Positions 1 to 14,950 of a stretch of 64,000 nucleotides of DNA are shown here, piece by piece. The DNA lies in NCBI GenBank assembly GCA_964057225.1, contig OZ059895.1, forward strand, positions 7,006,001 to 7,070,000, written 5' to 3'. Within the stretch, counting starts at the first letter, position 1. Each line of letters begins with the position of its first letter. The notes under the pieces were generated by a model, which saw only the letters and a program-made list of their open reading frames with translations, did no database searches and had not been told where the DNA came from. This DNA comes from Auanema rhodensis. Taxonomy: Eukaryota > Nematoda > Chromadorea > Rhabditida > Rhabditidae. Made by a program: the position numbers and the translations under genes.

Positions 1-504
1 TGTTGAACTAAATTTTGGAAAGCTCACTATATGTGAGCAACATTGATATTCCATCTCTCTGAAGATTCGGAAGCTTGTCTATCTCTTTACCGGAAACTTT
101 TATTGTTCAGACAATCTCAGTCTAGAGTTTTGAATGTTCTTCTGAACAGGAATACGGTGCACGTGCCATATATCTTGGGGTATTCATCATCATATTTGGT
201 TTAATTACCCAAGTTTGAGGTACTTTGATGATTCAACAAGGGTTACACCTGATGTTGAACTAAATTTTGGAAAGCTCACTATATGTGAGCAACATTGATA
301 TTTCATCTCTCTGAACATTCTGAAGCTTGTCTATCTCTTGACCGAAAATGTTCATTGTTCAGACAATCTCAGTCTAGAATTTTGAATGTTCTTCTGAACA
401 GGAATACGGTGCACGTGCCATTTGCCTTGGGGTATTCATCTTCATCTTTGGTTTAATTACCCAAGTTTGAGGTACTTTGATGATTCAACAAGGGTTACAC
501 CTGA

Positions 505-756
505 TGTTGAACTAAATTTTGGAAAGCTCACTATATGTGAGCAACATTGATATTTCATCTTTCTGAAGATTCTGAAGCTTGTCTATCTCTTGACCCAAAA
601 TGTTCATTGTTCAGACAATCTCAGTCTAGAGTTTTGAATGTTCTTCTGAACAGGAATACGGTGCACGTGCCATTTGCCTTGGGGTATTCATCTACATCTT
701 TGGTTTAATTAAGCAAGTTTGAGGTACTTTGATGATTCAACAAGGGTTACACCTGA
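505..756 (+). other. Representative satellite monomer with inverted repeats and E-box palindrome
   Basis: Conserved structures, numbered within the 252-bp unit. Positions 22-38 form GCTCAC-TATAT-GTGAGC, a perfect 6-bp-arm hairpin. Positions 102-115 form ATTGT-TCAG-ACAAT. TGTTCAGA at 104-111 is complementary to TCTGAACA at 141-148. GTGCAC at 157-162 overlaps GCACGTGC at 159-166, which holds a CACGTG E-box. The stretch of about 25 bases around the E-box and the stretch from TGGTTTAATT to TTCAAC (about 198-235) vary least between copies. Most differences fall at about 28-30, 50-70, 85-100 and 168-196. Protein binding at the palindromes is inference only. Confidence 0.75.
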
Positions 757-3700
757 TGTTGAACTAAATTTTGGAAAGCTCACTATATGTGAGCAACATT
801 GATATTTCATCTTTCTGAAGATTCTGAAGCTTGTCTATCTCTTGACCCAAAATGTTCATTGTTCAGACAATCTCAGTCTAGAGTTTTGAATGTTCTTCTG
901 AACAGGAATACGGTGCACGTGCCATTTGCCTTGGGGTATTCATCTACATCTTTGGTTTAATTACCCAAGTTTGAGGTACTTTGATGATTCAACAAGGGTT
1001 ACACCTGATGTTGAACTAAATTTTGGAAAGCTCACTATATGTGAGCAACATTGATATTCCATCTCTCTGAAGATTCGGAAGCTTGTCTATCTCTTTACCG
1101 GAAACTTTTATTGTTCAGACAATCTCAGTCTAGAGTTTTGAATGTTCTTCTGAACAGGAATACGGTGCACGTGCCATTTGCCTTGGGGTATTCATCTTCA
1201 TGTTTGGTTTAATTACCCAAGTTTGAGGTACTTTGATGATTCAACAAGGGGGTCACCTGATGTTGAACTAAATTTTGGAAAGCTCACTATATGTGAGCAA
1301 CATTGATATTTCATCTTTCTGAAGATTCTGAAGCTTGTCTATCTCTTGACCCAAAATGTTCATTGTTCAGACAATCTCAGTCTAGAGTTTTGAATGTTTT
1401 TCTGAACAGGAATACGGTGCACGTGCCATTTGCCTTCGAGTATTCATCTTCATCTTTGGTTTAATTACCCAAGTTTGAGGTACTTTGATGATTCAACAAG
1501 GGTTACACCTTATGTTGAACTAAATTTTGGAAAGCTCACTATATGTGAGCAACATTGATATTTCATCTTTCTGAAGATTCTGAAGCTTGTCTATCTCTTG
1601 ACCGAAAATGTTCATTGTTCAGACAATCTCAGTCTAGAGTTTTGAATGTTTTTCTGAACAGGAATACGGTGCACGTGCCATTTGCCTTCGAGTATTCATC
1701 TTCATCTTTGGTTTAATTACCCAAGTTTGAGGTACTTTGATGATTCAACAAGGGTTACACCTTATGTTGAACTAAATTTTGGAAAGCTCACTATATGTGA
1801 GCAACATTGATATTTCATCTTTCTGAAGATTCTGAAGCTTGTCTATCTCTTGATCGAAAATGTTCATTGTTCAGACAATCTCAGTCTAGAGTTTTGAATG
1901 TTTTTCTGAACAGGAATACGGTGCACGTGCCATTTGCCTTCGAGTATTCATCTTCATCTTTGGTTTAATTACCCAAGTTTGAGGTACTTTGATGATTCAA
2001 CAAGGGTTACACCTTATGTTGAACTAAATTTTGGAAAGCTCACTATATGTGAGCAACATTGATATTTCATCTTTCTGAAGATTCTGAAGCTTGTCTATCT
2101 CTTGACCCAAAATGTTCATTGTTCAGACAATCTCAGTCTAGAGTTTTGAATGTTTTTCTGAACAGGAATACGGTGCACGTGCCATTTGCCTTCGAGTATT
2201 CATCTTCATCTTTGGTTTAATTACCCAAGTTTGAGGTACTTTGATGATTCAACAAGGGTTACACCTGATGTTGAACTAAATTTTGGAAAGCTCACTATAT
2301 GTGAGCAACATTGATATTTCATCTTTCTGAAGATTCTGAAGCTTGTCTATCTCTTGACCGAAAATGTTCATTGTTCAGACAATCTCAGTCTAGAGTTTTG
2401 AATGTTCTTCTGAACAGGAATACGGTGCACGTGCCATATATCTTGGGGTATTCATCATCATATTTGGTTTAATTACCCAAGTTTGAGGTACTTTGATGAT
2501 TCAACAAGGGTTACACCTGATGTTGAACTAAATTTTGGAAAGCTCACTATATGTGAGCAACATTGATATTTCATCTTTCTGAAGATTCTGAAGCTTGTCT
2601 ATCTCTTGACCGAAAATGTTCATTGTTCAGACAATCTCAGTCTAGAGTTTTGAATGTTCTTCTGAACAGGAATACGGTGCACGTGCCATATATCTTGGGG
2701 TATTCATCATCATATTTGGTTTAATTACCCAAGTTTGAGGTACTTTGATGATTCAACAAGGGTTACACCTGATGTTGAACTAAATTTTGGAAAGCTCACT
2801 ATATGTGAGCAACATTGATATTTCATCTTTCTGAAGATTCTGAAGCTTGTCTATCTCTCGACCGAAAAAGTTCATTGTTCAGACAATCTCAGTCTAGAGT
2901 TTTGAATGTTCTTCTGAACAGGAATACGGTGCACGTGCCATTTGCCTTCGAGTATTCATCTTCATCTTTGGTTTAATTACCCAAGTTTGAGGTACTTTGA
3001 TGATTCAACAAGGGTTACACCTTATGTTGAACTAAATTTTGGAAAGCTCACTATATGTGAGCAACATTGATATTTCATCTTTCTGAAGATTCTGAAGCTT
3101 GTCTATCTCTTGACCGAAAATGTTCATTGTTCAGACAATCTCAGTCTAGAGTTTTGAATGTTCTTCTGAACAGGAATACGGTGCACGTGCCATATATCTT
3201 GGGGTATTCATCATCATATTTGGTTTAATTACCCAAGTTTGAGGTACTTTGATGATTCAAGAAGGGTTACACCTGATGTTGAACTAAATTTTGGAAAGCT
3301 CACTATATGTGAGCAACATTGATATTTCATCTTTCTGAAGATTCTGAAGCTTGTCTATCTCTTGACCGAAAATGTTCATTGTTCAGACAATCTCAGTCTA
3401 GAGTTTTGAATGTTCTTCTGAACAGGAATACGGTGCACGTGCCATATATCTTGGGGTATTCATCATCATATTTGGTTTAATTACCCAAGTTTGAGGTACT
3501 TTGATGATTCAACAAGGGTTACACCTGATGTTGAACTAAATTTTGGAAAGCTCACTATATGTGAGCAACATTGATATTTCATCTCTCTGAACATTCTGAA
3601 GCTTGTCTATCTCTTGACCGAAAATGTTCATTGTTCAGACAATCTCAGTCTAGAATTTTGAATGTTCTTCTGAACAGGAATACGGTGCACGTGCCATTTG

Positions 3701-6700
3701 CCTTGGGGTATTCATCTTCATCTTTGGTTTAATTACCCAAGTTTGAGGTACTTTGATGATTCAACAAGGGTTACACCTGATGTTGAACTAAATTTTGGAA
3801 AGCTCACTATATGTGAGCAACATTGATATTTCATCTTTCTGAAGATTCTGAAGCTTGTCTATCTCTCGACCGAAAAAGTTCATTGTTCAGACAATCTCAG
3901 TCTAGAGTTTTGAATGTTCTTCTGAACAGGAATACGGTGCACGTGCCATTTGCCTTCGAGTATTCATCTTCATCTTTGGTTTAATTACCCAAGTTTGAGG
4001 TACTTTGATGATTCAACAAGGGTTACACCTTATGTTGAACTAAATTTTGGAAAGCTCACTATATGTGAGCAACATTGATATTCCATCTTTCTGAAGATTC
4101 TGAAGCTTGTCTATCTCTTGACCGAAAATGTTCATTGTTCAGACAATCTCAGTCTAGAGTTTTGAATGTTCTTCTGAACAGGAATACGGTGCACGTGCCA
4201 TATATCTTGGGGTATTCATCATCATATTTGGTTTAATTACCCAAGTTTGAGGTACTTTGATGATTCAAGAAGGGTTACACCTGATGTTGAACTAAATTTT
4301 GGAAAGCTCACTATATGTGAGCAACATTGATATTTCATCTTTCTGAAGATTCTGAAGCTTGTCTATCTCTTGACCGAAAATGTTCATTGTTCAGACAATC
4401 TCAGTCTAGAGTTTTGAATGTTCTTCTGAACAGGAATACGGTGCACGTGCCATATATCTTGGGGTATTCATCATCATATTTGGTTTAATTACCCAAGTTT
4501 GAGGTACTTTGATGATTCAACAAGGGTTACACCTGATGTTGAACTAAATTTTGGAAAGCTCACTATATGTGAGCAACATTGATATTTCATCTCTCTGAAC
4601 ATTCTGAAGCTTGTCTATCTCTTGACCGAAAATGTTCATTGTTCAGACAATCTCAGTCTAGAATTTTGAATGTTCTTCTGAACAGGAATACGGTGCACGT
4701 GCCATTTGCCTTGGGGTATTCATCTTCATCTTTGGTTTAATTACCCAAGTTTGAGGTACTTTGATGATTCAACAAGGGTTACACCTGATGTTGAACTAAA
4801 TTTTGGAAAGCTCACTATATGTGAGCAACATTGATATTCCATCTTTCTGAAGATTCTGAAGCTTGTCTATCTCTTGACCGAAAATGTTCATTGTTCAGAC
4901 AATCTCAGTCTAGAGTTTTGAATGTTCTTCTGAACAGGAATACGGTGCACGTGCCATATATCTTGGGGTATTCATCATCATATTTGGTTTAATTACCCAA
5001 GTTTGAGGTACTTTGATGATTCAACAAGGGTTACACCTGATGTTGAACTAAATTTTGGAAAGCTCACTATATGTGAGCAACATTGATATTTCATCTCTCT
5101 GAACATTCTGAAGCTTGTCTATCTCTTGACCGAAAATGTTCATTGTTCAGACAATCTCAGTCTAGAATTTTGAATGTTCTTCTGAACAGGAATACGGTGC
5201 ACGTGCCATTTGCCTTGGGGTATTCATCTTCATCTTTGGTTTAATTACCCAAGTTTGAGGTACTTTGATGATTCAACAAGGGTTACACCTGATGTTGAAC
5301 TAAATTTTGGAAAGCTCACTATATGTGAGCAACATTGATATTTCATCTTTCTGAAGATTCTGAAGCTTGTCTATCTCTTGACCCAAAATGTTCATTGTTC
5401 AGACAATCTCAGTCTAGAGTTTTGAATGTTCTTCTGAACAGGAATACGGTGCACGTGCCATATATCTTGGGGTATTCATCATCATATTTGGTTTAATTAC
5501 CCAAGTTTGAGGTACTTTGATGATTCAAGAAGGGTTACACCTGATGTTGAACTACATTTTGGAAAGCTCACTATATGTGAGCAACATTGATATTTCATCT
5601 TTCTGAAGATTCTGAAGCTTGTCTATCTCTTGACCCAAAATGTTCATTGTTGAGACAATCTCAGTCTAGAGTTTTGAAATTTCTTCTGAACAGGAATACG
5701 GTGCACGTGCCATTTGCCTTGGGGTATTCATCTTCATCTTTGGTTTAATTACCCAAGTTTGAGGTACTTTGATGATTCAACAAGGGTTACACCTGATGTT
5801 GAACTAAATTTTGGAAAGCTCACTATATGTGAGCAACATTGATATTTCATCTTTCTGAAGATTCTGAAGCTTGTCTATCCCTTGACCGAAAATGTTCATT
5901 GTTCAGTCAATCACAGTCTAGAGTTTTGAATGTTCTTCTGAACAGGAATACGGTGCACGTGCCATTTGCCTTGGGGTATTCATCTTCATCTTTGGTTTAA
6001 TTACCCAAGTTTGAGGTACTTTGATGATTCAACAAGGGTTACACCTGATGTTGAACTAAATTTTGGAAAGCTCACTATATGTGAGCAACATTGATATTTC
6101 ATCTTTCTGAAGATTCTGAAGCTTGTCTATCTCTTGACCGAAAATGTTCATTGTTCAGACAATCTCAGTCTAGAGTTTTGAATGTTCTTCTGAACAGGAA
6201 TACGGTGCACGTGCCATATATCTTGGGGTATTCATCATCATATTTGGTTTAATTACCCAAGTTTGAGGTACTTTGATGATTCAACAAGGGTTACACCTGA
6301 TGTTGAACTAAATTTTGGAAAGCTCACTATATGTGAGCAACATTGATATTTCATCTCTCTGAACATTCTGAAGCTTGTCTATCTCTTGACCGAAAATGTT
6401 CATTGTTCAGACAATCTCAGTCTAGAATTTTGAATGTTCTTCTGAACAGGAATACGGTGCACGTGCCATTTGCCTTGGGGTATTCATCTTCATCTTTGGT
6501 TTAATTACCCAAGTTTGAGGTACTTTGATGATTCAACAAGGGTTACACCTGATGTTGAACTAAATTTTGGAAAGCTCACTATATGTGAGCAACATTGATA
6601 TTTCATCTTTCTGAAGATTCTGAAGCTTGTCTATCTCTCGACCGAAAAAGTTCATTGTTCAGACAATCTCAGTCTAGAGTTTTGAATGTTCTTCTGAACA

Positions 6701-9700
6701 GGAATACGGTGCACGTGCCATTTGCCTTCGAGTATTCATCTTCATCTTTGGTTTAATTACCCAAGTTTGAGGTACTTTGATGATTCAACAAGGGTTACAC
6801 CTTATGTTGAACTAAATTTTGGAAAGCTCACTATATGTGAGCAACATTGATATTCCATCTTTCTGAAGATTCTGAAGCTTGTCTATCTCTTGACCGAAAA
6901 TGTTCATTGTTCAGACAATCTCAGTCTAGAGTTTTGAATGTTCTTCTGAACAGGAATACGGTGCACGTGCCATATATCTTGGGGTATTCATCATCATATT
7001 TGGTTTAATTACCCAAGTTTGAGGTACTTTGATGATTCAACAAGGGTTACACCTGATGTTGAACTAAATTTTGGAAAGCTCACTATATGTGAGCAACATT
7101 GATATTTCATCTCTCTGAACATTCTGAAGCTTGTCTATCTCTTGACCGAAAATGTTCATTGTTCAGACAATCTCAGTCTAGAATTTTGAATGTTCTTCTG
7201 AACAGGAATACGGTGCACGTGCCATTTGCCTTGGGGTATTCATCTTCATCTTTGGTTTAATTACCCAAGTTTGAGGTACTTTGATGATTCAACAAGGGTT
7301 ACACCTGATGTTGAACTAAATTTTGGAAAGCTCACTATATGTGAGCAACATTGATATTTCATCTTTCTGAAGATTCTGAAGCTTGTCTATCTCTTGACCC
7401 AAAATGTTCATTGTTCAGACAATCTCAGTCTAGAGTTTTGAATGTTCTTCTGAACAGGAATACGGTGCACGTGCCATTTGCCTTGGGGTATTCATCTACA
7501 TCTTTGGTTTAATTACCCATGTTTGAGGTACTTTGATGATTCAACAAGGGTTACACCTGATGTTGAACTAAATTTTGGAAAGCTCACTATATGTGAGCAA
7601 CATTGATATTTCATCTCTCTGAACATTCTGAAGCTTGTCTATCTCTTGACCGAAAAAGTTCATTGTTCAGACAATCTCAGTCTAGAGTTTTGAATGTTCT
7701 TCTGAACAGGAATACGGTGCACGTGCCATTTGCCTTCGAGTATTCATCTTCATCTTTGGTTTAATTACCCAAGTTTGAGGTACTTTGATGATTCAACAAG
7801 GGTTACACCTTATGTTGAACTAAATTTTGGAAAGCTCACTATATGTGAGCAACATTGATATTCCATCTTTCTGAAGATTCTGAAGCTTGTCTATCTCTTG
7901 ACCGAAAATGTTCATTGTTCAGACAATCTCAGTCTAGAGTTTTGAATGTTCTTCTGAACAGGAATACGGTGCACGTGCCATATATCTTGGGGTATTCATC
8001 ATCATATTTGGTTTAATTACCCAAGTTTGAGGTACTTTGATGATTCAACAAGGGTTACACCTGATGTTGAACTAAATTTTGGAAAGCTCACTATATGTGA
8101 GCAACATTGATATTTCATCTCTCTGAACATTCTGAAGCTTGTCTATCTCTTGACCGAAAATGTTCATTGTTCAGACAATCTCAGTCTAGAATTTTGAATG
8201 TTCTTCTGAACAGGAATACGGTGCACGTGCCATTTGCCTTGGGGTATTCATCTTCATCTTTGGTTTAATTACCCAAGTTTGAGGTACTTTGATGATTCAA
8301 CAAGGGTTACACCTGATGTTGAACTAAATTTTGGAAAGCTCACTATATGTGAGCAACATTGATATTTCATCTTTCTGAAGATTCTGAAGCTTGTCTATCT
8401 CTTGACCCAAAATGTTCATTGTTCAGACAATCTCAGTCTAGAGTTTTGAATGTTCTTCTGAACAGGAATACGGTGCACGTGCCATTTGCCTTGGGGTATT
8501 CATCTACATCTTTGGTTTAATTACCCAAGTTTGAGGTACTTTGATGATTCAACAAGGGTTACACCTGATGTTGAACTAAATTTTGGAAAGCTCACTATAT
8601 GTGAGCAACATTGATATTCCATCTCTCTGAAGATTCGGAAGCTTGTCTATCTCTTTACCGGAAATGTTCATTGTTCAGACAATCTCAGTCTAGAATTTTG
8701 AATGTTCTTCTGAACAGGAATACGGTGCACGTGCCATTTGCCTTGGGGTATTCATCTTCATCTTTGGTTTAATTACCCAAGTTTGAGGTACTTTGATGAT
8801 TCAACAAGGGTTACACCTGATGTTGAACTAAATTTTGGAAAGCTCACTATATGTGAGCAACATTGATATTCCATCTTTCTGAAGATTCTGAAGCTTGTCT
8901 ATCTCTTGACCGAAAATGTTCATTGTTCAGACAATCTCAGTCTAGAGTTTTGAATGTTCTTCTGAACAGGAATACGGTGCACGTGCCATATATCTTGGGG
9001 TATTCATCATCATATTTGGTTTAATTACCCAAGTTTGAGGTACTTTGATGATTCAACAAGGGTTACACCTGATGTTGAACTAAATTTTGGAAAGCTCACT
9101 ATATGTGAGCAACATTGATATTTCATCTCTCTGAACATTCTGAAGCTTGTCTATCTCTTGACCGAAAATGTTCATTGTTCAGACAATCTCAGTCTAGAAT
9201 TTTGAATGTTCTTCTGAACAGGAATACGGTGCACGTGCCATTTGCCTTGGGGTATTCATCTTCATCTTTGGTTTAATTACCCAAGTTTGAGGTACTTTGA
9301 TGATTCAACAAGGGTTACACCTGATGTTGAACTAAATTTTGGAAAGCTCACTATATGTGAGCAACATTGATATTTCATCTTTCTGAAGATTCTGAAGCTT
9401 GTCTATCTCTTGACCCAAAATGTTCATTGTTCAGACAATCTCAGTCTAGAGTTTTGAATGTTCTTCTGAACAGGAATACGGTGCACGTGCCATATATCTT
9501 GGGGTATTCATCATCATATTTGGTTTAATTACCCAAGTTTGAGGTACTTTGATGATTCAAGAAGGGTTACACCTGATGTTGAACTAAATTTTGGAAAGCT
9601 CACTATATGTGAGCAACATTGATATTTCATCTTTCTGAAGATTCTGAAGCTTGTCTATCTCTTGACCGAAAATGTTCATTGTTCAGACAATCTCAGTCTA

Positions 9701-12700
9701 GAGTTTTGAATGTTCTTCTGAACAGGAATACGGTGCACGTGCCATATATCTTGGGGTATTCATCATCGTATTTGGTTTAATTACCCAAGTTTGAGGTACT
9801 TTGATGATTCAACAAGGGTTACACCTGATGTTGAACTAAATTTTGGAAAGCTCACTATATGTGAGCAACATTGATATTTCATCTCTCTGAACATTCTGAA
9901 GCTTGTCTATCTCTTGACCGAAAATGTTCATTGTTCAGACAATCTCAGTCTAGAATTTTGAATGTTCTTCTGAACAGGAATACGGTGCACGTGCCATTTG
10001 CCTTGGGGTATTCATCTTCATCTTTGGTTTAATTACCCAAGTTTGAGGTACTTTGATGATTCAACAAGGGTTACACCTGATGTTGAACTAAATTTTGGAA
10101 AGCTCACTATATGTGAGCAACATTGATATTTCATCTTTCTGAAGATTCTGAAGCTTGTCTATCTCTCGACCGAAAAAGTTCATTGTTCAGACAATCTCAG
10201 TCTAGAGTTTTGAATGTTCTTCTGAACAGGAATACGGTGCACGTGCCATTTGCCTTCGAGTATTCATCTTCATCTTTGGTTTAATTACCCAAGTTTGAGG
10301 TACTTTGATGATTCAACAAGGGTTACACCTTATGTTGAACTAAATTTTGGAAAGCTCACTATATGTGAGCAACATTGATATTCCATCTTTCTGAAGATTC
10401 TGAAGCTTGTCTATCTCTTGACCGAAAATGTTCATTGTTCAGACAATCTCAGTCTAGAGTTTTGAATGTTCTTCTGAACAGGAATACGGTGCACGTGCCA
10501 TATATCTTGGGGTATTCATCATCATATTTGGTTTAATTACCCAAGTTTGAGGTACTTTGATGATTCAACAAGGGTTACACCTGATGTTGAACTAAATTTT
10601 GGAAAGCTCACTATATGTGAGCAACATTGATATTTCATCTCTCTGAACATTCTGAAGCTTGTCTATCTCTTGACCGAAAATGTTCATTGTTCAGACAATC
10701 TCAGTCTAGAATTTTGAATGTTCTTCTGAACAGGAATACGGTGCACGTGCCATTTGCCTTGGGGTATTCATCTTCATCTTTGGTTTAATTACCCAAGTTT
10801 GAGGTACTTTGATGATTCAACAAGGGTTACACCTGATGTTGAACTAAATTTTGGAAAGCTCACTATATGTGAGCAACATTGATATTTCATCTTTCTGAAG
10901 ATTCTGAAGCTTGTCTATCTCTTGACCCAAAATGTTCATTGTTCAGACAATCTCAGTCTAGAGTTTTGAATGTTCTTCTGAACAGGAATACGGTGCACGT
11001 GCCATTTGCCTTGGGGTATTCATCTACATCTTTGGTTTAATTACCCAAGTTTGAGGTACTTTGATGATTCAACAAGGGTTACACCTGATGTTGAACTAAA
11101 TTTTGGAAAGCTCACTATATGTGAGCAACATTGATATTCCATCTCTCTGAAGATTCGGAAGCTTGTCTATCTCTTTACCGGAAACTTTTATTGTTCAGAC
11201 AATCTCAGTCTAGAGTTTTGAATGTTCTTCTGAACAGGAATACGGTGCACGTGCCATTTGCCTTGGGGTATTCATCTTCATGTTTGGTTTAATTACCCAA
11301 GTTTGAGGTACTTTGATGATTCAACAAGGGTTACACCTTATGTTGAACTAAATTTTGGAAAGCTCACTATATGTGAGCAACATTGATATTCCATCTTTCT
11401 GAAGATTCTGAAGCTTGTCTATCTCTTGACCGAAAATGTTCATTGTTCAGACAATCTCAGTCTAGAGTTTTGAATGTTCTTCTGAACAGGAATACGGTGC
11501 ACGTGCCATATATCTTGGGGTATTCATCATCATATTTGGTTTAATTACCCAAGTTTGAGGTACTTTGATGATTCAACAAGGGTTACACCTGATGTTGAAC
11601 TAAATTTTGGAAAGCTCACTATATGTGAGCAACATTGATATTTCATCTTTCTGAAGATTCTGAAGCTTGTCTATCTCTTGACCCAAAATGTTCATTGTTC
11701 AGACAATCTCAGTCTAGAGTTTTGAATGTTCTTCTGAACAGGAATACGGTGCACGTGCCATTTGCCTTGGGGTATTCATCTACATCTTTGGTTTAATTAC
11801 CCAAGTTTGAGGTACTTTGATGATTCAACAAGGGTTACACCTGATGTTGAACTAAATTTTGGAAAGCTCACTATATGTGAGCAACATTGATATTTCATCT
11901 TTCTGAAGATTCTGAAGCTTGTCTATCTCTTGACCCAAAATGTTCATTGTTCAGACAATCTCAGTCTAGAGTTTTGAATGTTCTTCTGAACAGGAATACG
12001 GTGCACGTGCCATTTGCCTTGGGGTATTCATCTACATCTTTGGTTTAATTACCCAAGTTTGAGGTACTTTGATGATTCAACAAGGGTTACACCTGATGTT
12101 GAACTAAATTTTGGAAAGCTCACTATATGTGAGCAACATTGATATTCCATCTCTCTGAAGATTCGGAAGCTTGTCTATCTCTTTACCGGAAACTTTTATT
12201 GTTCAGACAATCTCAGTCTAGAGTTTTGAATGTTCTTCTGAACAGGAATACGGTGCACGTGCCATTTGCCTTGGGGTATTCATCTTCATGTTTGGTTTAA
12301 TTACCCAAGTTTGAGGTACTTTGATGATTCAACAAGGGTTACACCTGATGTTGAACTAAATTTTGGAAAGCTCACTATATGTGAGCAACATTGATATTTC
12401 ATCTTTCTGAAGATTCTGAAGCTTGTCTATCTCTTGACCCAAAATGTTCATTGTTCAGACAATCTCAGTCTAGAGTTTTGAATGTTCTTCTGAACAGGAA
12501 TACGGTGCACGTGCCATTTGCCTTGGGGTATTCATCTTCATCTTTGGTTTAATTACCCAAGTTTGAGGTACTTTGATGATTCAACAAGGGTTACACGTGA
12601 TGTTGAACTAAATTTTGGAAAGCTCACTATATGTGAGCAACATTGATATTCCATCTCTCTGAAGATTCTGAAGCTTGTCTATCTCTTGACCCAAAATGTT

Positions 12701-14950
12701 CATTGTTCAGACAATCTCAGTCTAGAGTTTTGAATGTTCTTCTGAACAGGAATACGGTGCACGTGCCATTTGCCTTGGGGTATTCATCTTCATCTTTGGT
12801 TTAATTACCCAAGTTTGAGGTACTTTGATGATTCAACAAGGGTTACACCTGATGTTGAACTAAATTTTGGAAAGCTCACTATATGTGAGCAACATTGATA
12901 TTTCATCTTTCTGAAGATTCTGAAGCTTGTCTATCTCTTGACCCAAAATGTTCATTGTTCAGACAATCTCAGTCTAGAGTTTTGAATGTTCTTCTGAACA
13001 GGAATACGGTGCACGTGCCATTTGCCTTGGGGTATTCATCTTCATCTTTGGTTTAATTACCCAAGTTTGAGGTACTTTGATGATTCAACAAGGGTTACAC
13101 GTGATGTTGAACTAAATTTTGGAAAGCTCACTATATGTGAGCAACATTGATATTCCATCTCTCTGAAGATTCTGAAGCTTGTCTATCTCTTGACCCAAAA
13201 TGTTCATTGTTCAGACAATCTCAGTCTAGAGTTTTGAATGTTCTTCTGAACAGGAATACGGTGCACGTGCCATTTGCCTTGGGGTATTCATCTTCATCTT
13301 TGGTTTAATTACCCAAGTTTGAGGTACTTTGATGATTCAACAAGGGTTACACCTGATGTTGAACTAAATTTTGGAAAGCTCACTATATGTGAGCAACATT
13401 GATATTTCATCTTTCTGAAGATTATGAAGCTTGTCTATCTCTTGACCCAAAATGTTCATTGTTCAGACAATCTCAGTCTAGAATTTTGAATGTTCTTCTG
13501 AACAGGAATACGGTGCACGTGCCATTTGCCTTGGGGTATTCATCTTCATCTTTGGTTTAATTACCCAAGTTTGAGGTACTTTGATGATTCAACAAGAGTT
13601 ACACCTGATGTTGAACTAAATTTTGGAAAGCTCACTCTATGTGAGCAACATTGATATTTCATCTTTCTGAAGATTCTGAAGCTTGTCTATCTCTTGACCG
13701 AAAATGTTCATTGTTCAGACAATCTCAGTCTAGAGTTTTGAATGTTCTTCTGAACAGGAATACGGTGCACGTGCCACTTGCCTTGGGTTATTCATCATCA
13801 TATTTGGTTTAATTACCCAAGTTTGAGGTACTTTGATGATTCAACAAGGGTTACACCTGATGTTGAACTAAATTTTGGAAAGCTCACTATATGTGAGCAA
13901 CATTGATATTTCATCTTTCTGAAGATTATGAAGCTTGTCTATCTCTTGACCCAAAATGTTCATTGTTCAGACAATCTCAGTCTAGAATTTTGAATGTTCT
14001 TCTGAACAGGAATACGGTGCACGTGCCACTTGCCTTGGGTTATTCATCATCATATTTGGTTTAATTACCCAAGTTTGAGGTACTTTGATGATTCAACAAG
14101 GGTTACACCTGATGTTGAACTAAATTTTGGAAAGCTCACTATATGTGAGCAACATTGATATTTCATCTTTCTGAAGATTATGAAGCTTGTCTATCTCTTG
14201 ACCCAAAATGTTCATTGTTCAGACAATCTCAGTCTAGAATTTTGAATGTTCTTCTGAACAGGAATACGGTGCACGTGCCATTTGCCTTGGGGTATTCATC
14301 TTCATCTTTGGTTTAATTACCCAAGTTTGAGGTACTTTGATGATTCAACAAGGGTTACACCTGATGTTGAACTAAATTTTGGAAAGCTCACTCTATGTGA
14401 GCAACATTGATATTTCATCTCTCTGAAGATTCTGAAGCTTGTCTATCTCTTGACCGAAAATGTTCATTGTTCAGACAATCTCAGTCTAGAGTTTTGAATG
14501 TTCTTCTGAACAGGAATACGGTGCACGTGCCATTTGCCTTGGGGTATTCATCTTCATCTTTGGTTTAATTACCCAAGTTTGAGGTACTTTGATGATTCAA
14601 CAAGGGTTACACCTGATGTTGAACTAAATTTTGGAAAGCTCACTATATGTGAGCAACATTGATATTTCATCTTTCTGAAGATTATGAAGCTTGTCTATCT
14701 CTTGACCGAAAATGTTCATTGTTCAGACAATCTCAGTCTAGAATTTTGAATGTTCTTCTGAACAGGAATACGGTGCACGTGCCATTTGCCTTGGGGTATT
14801 CATCTTCATCTTTGGTTTAATTACCCAAGTTTGAGGTACTTTGATGATTCAACAAGGGTTACACCTGATGTTGAACTAAATTTTGGAAAGCTCACTATAT
14901 GTGAGCAACATTGATATTTCATCTTTCTGAAGATTCTGAAGCTTGTCTAT

